Positions 8,287 through 17,889 of a stretch of 64,000 bases of DNA are shown here, in pieces. The position numbers were made by a program, and so were the translations under genes. The notes beneath the pieces are model-generated. The model did not search any database. It was not told where the DNA came from and saw nothing but the letters and a program-made list of their open reading frames with translations. The stretch's first letter is position 1, and every line of letters begins with the position of its first letter. This DNA is from Brochothrix thermosphacta DSM 20171 = FSL F6-1036 (GTDB taxonomy: Bacteria; Bacillota; Bacilli; Lactobacillales; Listeriaceae): positions 620,001 to 684,000 of the forward strand of contig NZ_CP145608.1 of the NCBI RefSeq assembly GCF_036884295.1. Reading direction: 5' to 3'.

Positions 8287-10920
8287 GTGAAAAAATTAGT
8301 ATTATTTGATGGGAATAGTTTAGCAAGTCGTGCATTTTATGCATTGCCGCTTTTAAATAATGATAAGGGTGTTTATACCAATGCAGTGTATGGTTTTGCA
8401 ATGATGGTAACAAACGTTATTGAAAAAGAGCAACCAACACATGTAATGGTTGCATTTGATGCGGGGAAAACAACTTTTCGTCATAGCCAATATAAAGAGT
8501 ATAAAGGTGGGCGTTCAAAAACACCGAGTGAACTTTCGGAACAATTTCCGTTTATCAAAGAGTTGTTAGATGCCTATCATGTGAAACATTACCAATTGGC
8601 TAACTATGAAGCGGATGATATTATTGGGACATTAGCCACACAAGCTGAAAAAGAAGGTATTGATAAAATTCTTATTATTACCGGAGATCGCGATTTAACA
8701 CAGCTGGCTAGTGAAAAAATCACTGTTAATATCACTAAAAAAGGAATTACAGATGTTGAAGTGAATACACCAGAAACGCTGCTTGAGAAATTCAACTTAA
8801 CACCGAATCAAATCATTGATTTAAAAGGATTAATGGGTGATTCATCTGATAATATTCCTGGGGTAAAAGGTGTTGGAGAGAAGACAGCTTTAAAATTACT
8901 GCATGAGTATGGTTCAGTTGAGAAGGTGTTAGAAAATACAGAGGCTGTTTCTGGTAAAAAATTGAAAGAAAATTTAACGACTTACAAAGAAGATGCACTT
9001 CTCAGTAAAACGTTAGCAACGATAGATGTGTCATCTCCAATTGAAGTAACATTAGATGATACGGCCTATAATGGTTATGAAGCAAGCGATGTGATTCCAA
9101 TATACCGCGAGTTAGGTTTTAAGACCTTGCTTGAAAAAGAATTGGGCGAAGAACCCTCAGCACAAGCAGAGCCATTAGCAGAAATTGCTGTTGAAATCGT
9201 TAAAGATATTCCAACGGCAGAATTGATGGATGGCGCAAGTGTATATGTTGAAGCTAAAACAGATAATTATTTAGGATCTGATATTTTAGGTTGGAGCGTT
9301 TATACAAATGAAAAAATCTATTATTTAACACACGAAGCTGTATTGGAGGCGAAAAATCTTCAAGCCTTTCTGACAGATGAAACACTGACAAAACGGGTTT
9401 ATGATGCGAAACGTTGTGTGGCCATTTTATTGCGTGAAGGAATTCATCTTAAAGGTATTACCTTTGACTTAATGTTGGCGTCTTATTTATTAGATCCATC
9501 CTTTACAATTACCGATTTTGCTGGTGTAGCAGAACTACATAGTTATTCGGCTGTTGAAAACGATGAAACCATTTACGGCAAAGGTGCTAAATGGGCGTTG
9601 CCAGAAGAACAAATACTAGCTGATCATCTTGGACGCAAAGCATTAGCGATTGCTGAACTAGAAGAAGCAATAACAATTTCTTTAAACAACAATGAGCAAG
9701 CAGACTTATTGATTGAACTGGAATTGCCATTATCGCTTGTGTTAGCTGAAATGGAAGTTCAAGGTGTCTCAATTGATACAGCTGCTTTAGAAAAAATGAA
9801 AACAGATTTGCAAGTACGTTTAGATACATTAGTCGCTGATATTCATGCAGCAGCTGGAACAGAGTTTAATGTGAACTCTCCTAAGCAACTAGGCGTTATT
9901 TTGTTTGAAGAGTTACAATTGCCAGTGATTAAGAAGACTAAAACGGGTTATTCGACCTCTGTTGATGTCTTAGAGCAATTACAAAGTGAACATCCAATCA
10001 TTGACTTAGTGATGACTTATCGTCAGCTAGTGAAGCTTCAATCAACGTATATCGAAGGTTTGTTAAAAGTAACAGATGAGAAGACACATAAAGTGCATAC
10101 GCGTTTCAATCAAACATTGACGCAAACAGGACGTTTGAGTTCAGTAGATCCTAACCTTCAAAATATTCCCGTTCGACTAGAAGAAGGACGTCGTATTCGT
10201 TCAGTCTTTAAAGCATCACAAGAAGGCTGGAAAATCTATGCGGCCGATTATTCACAAATCGAATTACGAGTGTTGGCACATATTGCGAAAGACGAAAACC
10301 TGATTGCGGCCTTTAATGCAGATATGGATATCCATACTAAGACAGCGATGGATGTTTTCCATGTTGAAGCGGATGAAGTGACGAGTAACATGCGTCGCCA
10401 AGCAAAAGCAGTTAACTTCGGTATTGTTTACGGCATTAGTGATTACGGTCTTTCACAAAACTTGGGAATAACACGCGCAGAAGCACAGACGTTTATTGAT
10501 CGCTATTTTACAAGTTACCCGAAAGTAAAAACATTTATGGAAGAAGTTGTGGTTCAAACGAGACAATCAGGTTATGTTGAAACGATTTTACATCGTCGTC
10601 GTTACATTCCTGAAATTACAAGCCGTAACTTTAATATTCGCGGTTTTGCAGAACGAACAGCGATGAACACTCCGATTCAAGGGAGTGCGGCTGATATTAT
10701 CAAACAAGCAATGGTCTTATTAGATAAAGAACTTAAAGCAACAAATATCCAAGCAACGATGCTTTTACAAGTACACGATGAGCTTATTTTTGAAGTCGCT
10801 GAAAAAGATATTGAGCGTTTGGACACACTCGTGAAAGACGTAATGGCCAACGCTGTTGAATTAGATGTACCCTTAAAAGCCGACAGTGCATATGGCGATT
10901 CATGGTACGATGCAAAATAA
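8287..10920 (+). CDS. polA: DNA polymerase I
   Basis: Fills gaps and removes primers in replication and repair. About 877 residues: N-terminal 5'-3' exonuclease (residues 1-290, with ANYEADDIIGT and ITGDRDLTQL metal ligands and a helix-hairpin-helix GVKGVGEKTA), a degenerate proofreading domain (about 300-470) and the polymerase domain with motif A DYSQIELRVLAHI, motif B RRQAKAVNFGIVYG and motif C QVHDELIFEV. GGAG at 8275-8278 is only 2 bp from an in-frame ATG at 8281 but 8 bp from GTG 8287, so I prefer the GTG. It opens a repair/replication run polA-mutM-coaE. Confidence 0.95.
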   Translation: MKKLVLFDGNSLASRAFYALPLLNNDKGVYTNAVYGFAMMVTNVIEKEQPTHVMVAFDAGKTTFRHSQYKEYKGGRSKTPSELSEQFPFIKELLDAYHVKHYQLANYEADDIIGTLATQAEKEGIDKILIITGDRDLTQLASEKITVNITKKGITDVEVNTPETLLEKFNLTPNQIIDLKGLMGDSSDNIPGVKGVGEKTALKLLHEYGSVEKVLENTEAVSGKKLKENLTTYKEDALLSKTLATIDVSSPIEVTLDDTAYNGYEASDVIPIYRELGFKTLLEKELGEEPSAQAEPLAEIAVEIVKDIPTAELMDGASVYVEAKTDNYLGSDILGWSVYTNEKIYYLTHEAVLEAKNLQAFLTDETLTKRVYDAKRCVAILLREGIHLKGITFDLMLASYLLDPSFTITDFAGVAELHSYSAVENDETIYGKGAKWALPEEQILADHLGRKALAIAELEEAITISLNNNEQADLLIELELPLSLVLAEMEVQGVSIDTAALEKMKTDLQVRLDTLVADIHAAAGTEFNVNSPKQLGVILFEELQLPVIKKTKTGYSTSVDVLEQLQSEHPIIDLVMTYRQLVKLQSTYIEGLLKVTDEKTHKVHTRFNQTLTQTGRLSSVDPNLQNIPVRLEEGRRIRSVFKASQEGWKIYAADYSQIELRVLAHIAKDENLIAAFNADMDIHTKTAMDVFHVEADEVTSNMRRQAKAVNFGIVYGISDYGLSQNLGITRAEAQTFIDRYFTSYPKVKTFMEEVVVQTRQSGYVETILHRRRYIPEITSRNFNIRGFAERTAMNTPIQGSAADIIKQAMVLLDKELKATNIQATMLLQVHDELIFEVAEKDIERLDTLVKDVMANAVELDVPLKADSAYGDSWYDAK

Positions 10921-10949
10921 TTTAAAACGCTGAAAGAGGAGGAACTGCA

Positions 10950-11783
10950 GTGCCAGAATTACCAGAAGTAGAAAATGTCCGTGCCACATTGGCGGAATTA
11001 GTCATCGGTCGCACAATTGAACAAGTAACAATTGGTGTACCAAAAATGATTCATGGTGTGGATTCACAACAGTTTGCTTATAACCTTATAGGTGAAAAAT
11101 TTATGGACATCCGTCGTCGGGGCAAGTTTTTATTACTAGATACGACAAATTATACGATTTTATCGCATCTACGGATGGAAGGTAAATATCGTTTAACGTT
11201 AGATGAAGAAGAAAAAAGTAAACACACACATGTTGTTTTTCAATTAGATGGGGGACAACAATTACGTTACCTTGATGTCCGTAAATTTGGAACAATGGAA
11301 ATGGTACCTTTAGGGCAAGAAGAGACCACGCGTGCGATTAAAAAATTAGGGTCTGAACCTTTTGGCGAAGACTTCCAATTAGACGTGTTTGCAAAAGCAT
11401 TGTCGCGTTCAACGCGAGGTATTAAAAATGTGCTATTGGATCAAAAAGCAGTTGTTGGATTAGGCAACATCTATGTCGATGAAGTCTGTTATGTTGCAAA
11501 GGTCAATCCAATTAAACCAAGTAACGAATTAAATCAAACAGAAGTGAAACGATTGTACGATGCGACTCGCAGCATCTTAACGGAAGCTGTTAAATTAGGT
11601 GGTTCAACGATTCGGACCTATGTGAATTCACAAGGTAAAATCGGTAACTACCAAGAAAAATTGGTAGTTTATGGGCATAAAGGAGAACCATGTCCACAGT
11701 GTGGGACTGAAATTGAAAAGATTCAGTACCATGGTCGTGGCACGCATTATTGCCCCGCTTGTCAACCATTATTAAGGAAGTGA
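10950..11783 (+). CDS. mutM: Formamidopyrimidine-DNA glycosylase
   Basis: Bifunctional glycosylase/AP lyase that excises 8-oxoguanine and formamidopyrimidines. It starts at GTG 10950 after GAGGAGG, giving the mandatory N-terminus MPELPEVE; Pro2 becomes the catalytic N-terminal nucleophile and Glu3 is catalytic. The helix-two-turn-helix carries VVGLGNIYVDEV, and the C-terminus holds an intact zinc finger with two CxxC pairs (CPQC and CPAC). 277 residues is usual. It lies 29 bp after polA and 4 bp before coaE, so the three are cotranscribed, as in Listeria and Bacillus. Confidence 0.97.
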   Translation: MPELPEVENVRATLAELVIGRTIEQVTIGVPKMIHGVDSQQFAYNLIGEKFMDIRRRGKFLLLDTTNYTILSHLRMEGKYRLTLDEEEKSKHTHVVFQLDGGQQLRYLDVRKFGTMEMVPLGQEETTRAIKKLGSEPFGEDFQLDVFAKALSRSTRGIKNVLLDQKAVVGLGNIYVDEVCYVAKVNPIKPSNELNQTEVKRLYDATRSILTEAVKLGGSTIRTYVNSQGKIGNYQEKLVVYGHKGEPCPQCGTEIEKIQYHGRGTHYCPACQPLLRK

Positions 11784-11787
11784 TAAC

Positions 11788-12387
11788 ATGACAATAGTGA
11801 TTGGGTTAACAGGTGGCATTGCCTCAGGAAAAAGCTTGGTGAGCACTTATTTAAAAGAAAAAGGTTTACCAGTGATTGATGCAGATGTTGTCGCTCATGA
11901 GGTTGTGGCACCAGGTCAGCCACTTGTGAAGGCTTTGATAAAAGAGTTTGGTGAAAAAATTGCTGAAGGTGACGGCATAAATCGGCAAGCTTTAGGTGAA
12001 ATTATCTTTGCTAATCCTGAAAAACGTCAAAAACTGAATAGTTTAATGCACCCAGCGATTTTTGCTAAGATGATGATGACTTTATCCGACTATCAAAAAC
12101 AGCAGGAACCCATTGTTATTTTAGATATTCCGTTGCTATTTGAAAGCAATCGTTTAGAGTTATACGATAAGATTTGGGTCGTTGCTGTTGATGAAGAAAC
12201 ACAGAAACAACGATTAATGCTCCGCAATGATTTAACTGAGCAAGAAGCGGTCCAACGGATTACGTCACAACTGCCATTGGCTGAAAAAATACAACGTGCA
12301 GATACTGTGATTGATAACAATGGAACGCCAACCGCGACCTTTGAGCAAGTTGATGTTGCACTCGCCGCAGTTGTATGTGATTCCTAG
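11788..12387 (+). CDS. coaE: Dephospho-CoA kinase
   Basis: Phosphorylates the 3'-hydroxyl of dephospho-CoA, the last step of coenzyme A synthesis. The P-loop GLTGGIASGKS is at residues 6-16, DADVVAHEVV follows at about 31, and the LID-like region contains RLMLRNDLTEQEA (about 150). 199 residues is typical. It starts 4 bp after mutM, so it belongs to the polA-mutM-coaE operon; this neighbourhood is conserved in Firmicutes without an obvious metabolic link. Confidence 0.95.
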   Translation: MTIVIGLTGGIASGKSLVSTYLKEKGLPVIDADVVAHEVVAPGQPLVKALIKEFGEKIAEGDGINRQALGEIIFANPEKRQKLNSLMHPAIFAKMMMTLSDYQKQQEPIVILDIPLLFESNRLELYDKIWVVAVDEETQKQRLMLRNDLTEQEAVQRITSQLPLAEKIQRADTVIDNNGTPTATFEQVDVALAAVVCDS

Positions 12388-12417
12388 CGAGAAGAATGCC
12401 GTCAAACGTGAGAAATA

Positions 12418-12426
12418 TGCTATAAT
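12418..12426 (+). promoter_or_regulatory. Extended -10 promoter of nrdR-dnaB-dnaI
   Basis: TGCTATAAT places a consensus -10 at 12421-12426, about 40 bp before nrdR. Confidence 0.6.
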
Positions 12427-12466
12427 AAGCATATGAAATTCTGTAAAAAACGAGGAGGTTAAAACA

Positions 12467-12925
12467 ATGCGCTGCCCATCTTGTCAATCAAATGATACGC
12501 GAGTGATCGACTCACGGCCAACAGATGAAAACCGTTCGATACGAAGACGTCGCGAATGTGAATCGTGTAGTTTTCGTTTCACAACATTTGAAAAAATTGA
12601 AGAAAGCCCATTGATTATTGTGAAAAAAGATGGCATACGCGAAGAGTTTTCACGTGAAAAAGTTTTACGTGGTTTAGTACGTGCTTGTGAAAAACGCCCT
12701 GTATCTTTGGAACAATTAGAAAATGTTGTTAATGAAGTTGAACACGATATTCGCGCGCAGGGCACAAGTGAGATTGAATCAAATATTATCGGTGAATTTG
12801 TGATGAATAAATTAGCTGATATTGATGAAGTGTCATATGTGCGATTTGCATCAGTCTATCGTCAGTTTAAGGACTTAAGTGTCTTTATTGAAGAGCTCAA
12901 AGAAATTATGGAGAAACAAAAATAA
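12467..12925 (+). CDS. nrdR: Ribonucleotide reductase repressor NrdR
   Basis: NrdR senses ATP/dATP and represses ribonucleotide reductase genes through NrdR boxes. The zinc ribbon is intact (Cys3, Cys6, Cys31, Cys34; MRCPSC and CESC) and is followed by an ATP-cone domain (about residues 49-139, starting [17 protein letters not shown]). 152 residues is the usual length. GAGGAGG lies 7-8 bp before the ATG. It heads the nrdR-dnaB-dnaI group, linking dNTP supply with replication initiation genes. Confidence 0.97.
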   Translation: MRCPSCQSNDTRVIDSRPTDENRSIRRRRECESCSFRFTTFEKIEESPLIIVKKDGIREEFSREKVLRGLVRACEKRPVSLEQLENVVNEVEHDIRAQGTSEIESNIIGEFVMNKLADIDEVSYVRFASVYRQFKDLSVFIEELKEIMEKQK

Positions 12926-12954
12926 ATGCAAACAGCAAAAAAGAAGGTGAGATA

Positions 12955-14424
12955 ATGAGACAACATCATTTGGAAGGTAACTACCAGCCTGATCCAGGGG
13001 ATAGTTATGTCATTGAAACGGTAGGATTGCTAAACGATATTGATCGTCGCGTGCTAACGCAACTGTATCTACCGTTAATTAATGTTGATGCTTATACGCT
13101 CTACCAAACATTTTTTGACCATGTTCCAACAATGGGAACACAATCAGAAAAACAAACACATTATCAACTCCAAACACTGCTTGCCGATATGAGTCAAACA
13201 CGATTAATTAAAGCACGCCTCGTCTTAGAAGGTGTGCGTTTACTTAAAAGTTTTGTAGTCGACAAGGGAGATTCACGGCACTATATCTATGAATTAGCAC
13301 CACCAATGGACCCTTATCATTTTTTTAACGACGGTGTGCTGAACCTGTTTTTATTTAGTGCGGTAGGTGATCGTCGTTATCGGGTACTGAAAAATAATTG
13401 GGTGAAAACAGAGACCGATAAATCAGAAATGACAGAAATTACAACATCGTTCACAGAGGTATTCCAATTTCCAAAAACAAAATTAACAGCTGAAGCAAAA
13501 GCTGATACAGATAAACTTGTTGGACGTTCACAAGCAACACAATTTGATATACCGGATTCGCGGTTTGACTTTGAACGTCTTTACAGTAAATTATCGCCAA
13601 CGTTTATTACTTTATCCGCGATTAATGATGAAGTGAAGGAGACCATTCGTAAACTCTACGCGGTTTACCATATCAGTGAAGACGATATGGTTAGTTTGAT
13701 TTATCGTGCAATGCAATCGGATGGTAATGTTGATTTAGAGCAATTACGTAAAGTTGCGCGTGATTTTTATCAAATTAATATGGGTGAAGGTGCTTATCCG
13801 AAACTCAAGGTTAAAGAACCGGAGATCCAAACAGTTGATGTCGTCCAATCAATTGGTGATATTCAAAATGAAGGACAGCTCATTGAGTTCTTAACGCAAA
13901 TTGATACTTTCAACTTAATTAAAGAACTTTCTACTTATGGGGCCGATCCCACGATTAAGGAATTGGAAGCAGTTGAGACCGTGATGTCGAAACGAAAAAT
14001 GCCAATCCCTGTCATGAATGCGCTCATCTATTATACGCGTTTACAAGGAAATGGGATTGATAGTCCTGAGTACATGGAAAAAATTGCGCGTGATTGGGAT
14101 ATGAAAGGCGTTGTTACAGTTGCTGATGTGATTCAATCAACGAAAGCATTTGTTGATAAAAAACAAGAGGATTACGAAAAATGGCAACAGCGTCAAAATA
14201 ATTCATATCGAAAAACAGATGGAAAGGCAAATGATATTATTCCTGATTGGTTACAAAAACAACTGGCAGAGGAAGACGGTGTAACCTTGCCAGCCGCTGC
14301 TGAAAAACCAGTAGAAAAAGTGACCGTCCCAACAATTATTAAAAAGAAACCCGAAATTAAAACAGATCCAGCAATGCTCGAAAAAATTGCTCAACTTAGA
14401 AAAGATTTAAAGGAAGGTAGGTGA
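12955..14424 (+). CDS. dnaB: Replication initiation and membrane attachment protein DnaB
   Basis: Firmicute DnaB is a primosome protein (not the replicative helicase) that works with DnaD and DnaI to load the helicase at oriC and restart sites, and associates with the membrane. The 489-residue protein has an N-terminal DnaB/DnaD DDBH1 winged-helix region and, at about 320-400, a DDBH2 region containing the conserved YxxxGIxSPEYMEKIARDW-like motif (here YTRLQGNGIDSPEYMEKIA), then a charged tail. GAAGGTGA precedes the ATG. dnaI starts just after its stop, so the two are translated together. Confidence 0.93.
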   Translation: MRQHHLEGNYQPDPGDSYVIETVGLLNDIDRRVLTQLYLPLINVDAYTLYQTFFDHVPTMGTQSEKQTHYQLQTLLADMSQTRLIKARLVLEGVRLLKSFVVDKGDSRHYIYELAPPMDPYHFFNDGVLNLFLFSAVGDRRYRVLKNNWVKTETDKSEMTEITTSFTEVFQFPKTKLTAEAKADTDKLVGRSQATQFDIPDSRFDFERLYSKLSPTFITLSAINDEVKETIRKLYAVYHISEDDMVSLIYRAMQSDGNVDLEQLRKVARDFYQINMGEGAYPKLKVKEPEIQTVDVVQSIGDIQNEGQLIEFLTQIDTFNLIKELSTYGADPTIKELEAVETVMSKRKMPIPVMNALIYYTRLQGNGIDSPEYMEKIARDWDMKGVVTVADVIQSTKAFVDKKQEDYEKWQQRQNNSYRKTDGKANDIIPDWLQKQLAEEDGVTLPAAAEKPVEKVTVPTIIKKKPEIKTDPAMLEKIAQLRKDLKEGR

Positions 14425-14429
14425 TAGCA

Positions 14430-15353
14430 ATGGACCCGATTCAAGCAGCATTAAAAAACGTGGCGAGCAACAATAGTCGTCTGACAGCACTTTATGATGA
14501 AACGTTGCAGACCGTCTTAAATTATGATGAGATCAAACGATTCCAAGCAGAAAACCCTCAGTTAACAACAGAGCTAATTAAGCACAATATCACTAAATTA
14601 TATGAGTTTGTAACGGAACATCAAAAGTATCAAAATAAAGAACGGGGCTTGCTACCAGGCTATCGACCAGAGTTATCGCTTAACAATGGTATTATAGAAG
14701 TACGTTACGCGGCGACGCCTGAAAAAATTCGTGCTGATCGTGAACGTGAACGACGTAAACGTATACGCTCGTTGCATATGCCGAAACAAATTCTTAATGC
14801 CAGTATGGAAAATTTTGAAACCGACACAGCTCAACGTGTTGAATTGTTGAATGCAATGTTTCCATTGGTACGTGCAATCAAAGATGCAAGTGACACAATG
14901 GTGCAAGGTTGGTTTGTTTATGGTTCATATGGAACAGGAAAATCCTATGTACTGGGTACGATTGCGAACATGTTGGCAGATAATGATGTCGAAACAACGA
15001 TGATTTATGTGCCAGAATTTATGCGTGAAATTAAACAAGCGATTAATGACAATTCTGTGGGTGAGAAGGTTCAAATTGCGAAAGAAACGCCAGTCTTAAT
15101 GTTGGATGATATCGGTGCTGAGTCATTAACAAGTTGGACGCGAGATGAAGTCTTAGGGGCAATTTTACAATATCGCATGCAAGAAGAATTACCAACGTTT
15201 TTCTCATCAAATATGGATTTTAAACAACTTCAAAAATATTTGATGGTAAATAATCGTGGTGATGAAGAGACGATGAAAGCTACTCGTATCATGGAACGTA
15301 TCCGTTTCTTAGCACAACCAATTGAGCTTTCTGGTAAAAACTATCGCCAATAG
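14430..15353 (+). CDS. dnaI: Primosomal helicase loader DnaI, zinc site lost
   Basis: AAA+ loader that delivers the replicative helicase DnaC. Walker A YGSYGTGKS (about residues 164-172), Walker B VLMLDDIGAES and sensor motif TFFSSN are intact. I chose ATG 14430 (MDPI, like MEPI of B. subtilis) over an upstream GTG at 14421. In B. subtilis the N-terminal helicase-binding domain binds zinc through three Cys and a His. Here the whole 307-residue protein has no cysteine; the CxxC segment is KYQNKE, the ligand His in GYHP is Arg (GYRP), and the fourth Cys position is Ala/Thr. The gene overlaps the thrS promoter at its stop. Confidence 0.94.
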   Translation: MDPIQAALKNVASNNSRLTALYDETLQTVLNYDEIKRFQAENPQLTTELIKHNITKLYEFVTEHQKYQNKERGLLPGYRPELSLNNGIIEVRYAATPEKIRADRERERRKRIRSLHMPKQILNASMENFETDTAQRVELLNAMFPLVRAIKDASDTMVQGWFVYGSYGTGKSYVLGTIANMLADNDVETTMIYVPEFMREIKQAINDNSVGEKVQIAKETPVLMLDDIGAESLTSWTRDEVLGAILQYRMQEELPTFFSSNMDFKQLQKYLMVNNRGDEETMKATRIMERIRFLAQPIELSGKNYRQ

Positions 15354-15355
15354 TC

Positions 15356-15383
15356 TTGCATTTTTGGCAAAAGAAGCTATAAT
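15356..15383 (+). promoter_or_regulatory. Sigma-A promoter of thrS
   Basis: -35 TTGCAT (15356-15361, beginning 3 bp after the dnaI stop), 16-bp spacer, -10 TATAAT (15378-15383). Start near 15390. Confidence 0.7.
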
Positions 15384-15389
15384 ATAGTC

Positions 15390-15656
15390 ATATATAACAA
15401 AAGTATTGAGAAGGATAAGGATTTAAGGAAGCTGTTTACAGAGAGGCGAGCATTGCTGAGAGCTCACCAACGATTGCACCTTACAATTCACCACCTTTGA
15501 ACTGACTATCTGAACTTACAGTAAGATAGTCCGGAACCTTTTTCCGTTACCAAGGCCCATGAGGATAGCTTCGGCTATTAAATGAGGGTGGAACCACGAC
15601 TGTTCATTCAGACGTCCCTTTGTATTCTATTGTTAGAATGCAGAGGGACGTTTTTT
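15390..15656 (+). promoter_or_regulatory. T-box leader of thrS (tRNA-Thr sensing)
   Basis: The conserved T-box AGGGTGGAACCACG is at 15585-15598. It is followed by a terminator with stem ACGTCCCT (15612-15619) / AGGGACGT (15644-15651) and a T-run; the T-box can pair with its 5' arm region to form the antiterminator. Upstream, GAGAGGCGAGC and the paired ACTGACTATC...GATAGT segments fit stem I. The likely specifier is an ACC threonine codon around 15490-15495. Uncharged tRNA-Thr would stabilise the antiterminator and turn thrS on. Confidence 0.93.
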
Positions 15657-15683
15657 ATTTTAACTAAAAAGGAGAAATGACCA

Positions 15684-17606
15684 ATGAAAATTAAATTTCC
15701 AGATGGTGCCGTGAAAGAATTTGAAAACGGACTGAATACAGCAGAAATAGCAGGATCAATTAGCTCTAGTTTAAAGAAAAAAGCAATCGCCGGTAAAGTA
15801 AACGGTACAATTGTCGAATTAACAACACCGATTAACGAAGATGCTGATTTTGAAATTATTACACCTGAACATGAAGATGCATTAACAGTGATTAATCACT
15901 CAGCTGCACATACAATGGCGCAAGCAATTCGCCGTCTTTATCCAGATGCAAGCTTTGGTGTAGGTCCAGCAATCGATGGTGGTTTCTACTATGATTTTGA
16001 TACAAAAGAAGATATTTCTGATGAATCATTTAAAGCAATCGAAAAAGAAATGAAAAAAATCATCAAACAAAACATTAAAATTGAGCGTCAAGAAGTGACT
16101 CGCGAAGAAGCGAAAGCACGTTTTGCTGACGATAAATACAAATTAGAACTAATCGATGCGATTCCAGAAGATCAACAAGTGACATTGTATGCACAAGCAG
16201 AATATGCTGATTTATGCCGAGGTGGTCATTTACCATCAACTGGTAAAATCAAAGCCTTTAAATTATTGAGTCTTGCAGGTGCTTATTGGCGTGGAGATAG
16301 TAAAAATAAAATGCTTCACCGTATTTACGGAACAGCATTCTTTTCACAAACTGACTTAGACGCGCATCTTGCCATGTTAGAAGAAGCCAAAGAACGTGAT
16401 CATCGTAAAATCGGAAAAGAACTCGATCTTTTTATGATTAATAACTTAGTGGGTCAAGGTTTACCGATGTGGTTGCCAAAAGGTGCGACTGTTCGCCGTC
16501 AAATTGAAAGATATATCGTCGACATGGAAGTATCTAAAGGATATGATCATGTTTATACACCCGCTCTTGCTAATGTGGAGCTTTATAAAACAAGTGGACA
16601 CTGGGAACACTACAGTGAGGATATGTTCCCACCAATGAAAATGGATGAGAATGAGTCACTTGTTTTACGTCCGATGAACTGTCCACACCATATGATGATC
16701 TACAAAAATGATATTCATTCATACCGTGAATTACCTATTCGTATTGCGGAATTAGGTTTAATGCACCGTTATGAAATGAGTGGCGCATTATCTGGTTTAC
16801 AACGCGTGAGAGCTATGACACTTAATGATGCTCACATCTTTGTTCGTCCAGATCAAATTGCAGAAGAATTTAAAGCAACTGTGAAATTGTTGCATGATGT
16901 GTATAAAGATTTCAATATCACTGATTACTCATTCCGTTTAAGCTACCGTGATCCGGAAAACACTGAAAAGTATTATGATGATGATGATATGTGGGATAAA
17001 GCACAAGCAATGCTAAAATCAGCAATGGATGACCTTGGCTTAGAATATTTTGAAGCCGAAGGTGAAGCTGCTTTTTATGGTCCTAAATTAGATGTGATGG
17101 TTAAGACTGCAATTGGTAAGGAAGAAACACTTTCAACAATCCAATTAGACTTCTTATTACCAGAGCGTTTTGATCTTACTTATATTGGTGAAGATGGCGA
17201 TAAACACCGTCCAGTTGTTATTCACCGTGGAATCGTATCAACTATGGAACGATTTGTGGCTTACTTAATAGAAGAATACAAAGGCGCGTTCCCAACATGG
17301 TTAGCACCAGTTCAAGTACAAATCATTCCAGTTAACCTTGATGCACATTCAGATTATGCGTTTGAATTGAAAGAAGAATTAAAACGTGCGGGATTCCGTG
17401 TTGAAGTAGATGTTAAAAATGAAAAACTAGGCTATAAAATTCGCGAAGCTCAAATGCAAAAAATTCCGTTCCAATTAGTTGTAGGGGATGAAGAAGTTGC
17501 GAACAAAGCCGTTAATGTCCGTCAATACAGTAAAAAAGAATCAAATACAGTCGCAAAAGATGATTTCATTAAACAACTCGATGATGTTGTTAAAAATAAA
17601 AAATAA
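15684..17606 (+). CDS. thrS: Threonyl-tRNA synthetase
   Basis: Charges tRNA-Thr. 640 residues with the full class II domain set: TGS domain (1-62), editing/SAD domain ([16 protein letters not shown] with the HxxxH editing site about 72), catalytic core with motif 2 and zinc ligands (Cys of RPMNCPHHM, His of MHRYE, His of [11 protein letters not shown]) and the C-terminal anticodon-binding domain (from about 540). GGAG precedes ATG 15684. Expression is controlled by the T-box leader upstream, and the gene ends at its own terminator. Confidence 0.97.
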   Translation: MKIKFPDGAVKEFENGLNTAEIAGSISSSLKKKAIAGKVNGTIVELTTPINEDADFEIITPEHEDALTVINHSAAHTMAQAIRRLYPDASFGVGPAIDGGFYYDFDTKEDISDESFKAIEKEMKKIIKQNIKIERQEVTREEAKARFADDKYKLELIDAIPEDQQVTLYAQAEYADLCRGGHLPSTGKIKAFKLLSLAGAYWRGDSKNKMLHRIYGTAFFSQTDLDAHLAMLEEAKERDHRKIGKELDLFMINNLVGQGLPMWLPKGATVRRQIERYIVDMEVSKGYDHVYTPALANVELYKTSGHWEHYSEDMFPPMKMDENESLVLRPMNCPHHMMIYKNDIHSYRELPIRIAELGLMHRYEMSGALSGLQRVRAMTLNDAHIFVRPDQIAEEFKATVKLLHDVYKDFNITDYSFRLSYRDPENTEKYYDDDDMWDKAQAMLKSAMDDLGLEYFEAEGEAAFYGPKLDVMVKTAIGKEETLSTIQLDFLLPERFDLTYIGEDGDKHRPVVIHRGIVSTMERFVAYLIEEYKGAFPTWLAPVQVQIIPVNLDAHSDYAFELKEELKRAGFRVEVDVKNEKLGYKIREAQMQKIPFQLVVGDEEVANKAVNVRQYSKKESNTVAKDDFIKQLDDVVKNKK

Positions 17607-17627
17607 TGAAGTTTTAGCATCTTTCAA

Positions 17628-17658
17628 AAACCACATGCGTATAACATGTGGTTTTTTT
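17628..17658 (+). terminator. Terminator after thrS
   Basis: Perfect 10-bp stem AAACCACATG / CATGTGGTTT with a 7-nt loop and a T-run. The next 230 bp to the symporter gene show no gene and no clear promoter. Confidence 0.88.
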
Positions 17659-17889
17659 GTGCAGATGTACAATAACAGTTAAATAAAATCACGTTACTTT
17701 TCATGTATTTAAAAGAGTAAACAATCGTAAGACCAGTAAAAAGAATGCGTAGGTATCGACGATTGCTAACAAACATATAGGGCTTTTCGCCAAAAATATA
17801 TGTCGGAATCCACAATGAATAATTTCAGATTCAATAGTACAGTAGATTAAAGCAGAGACACTGAAAATGATAGAAAGGATGATAACAAA

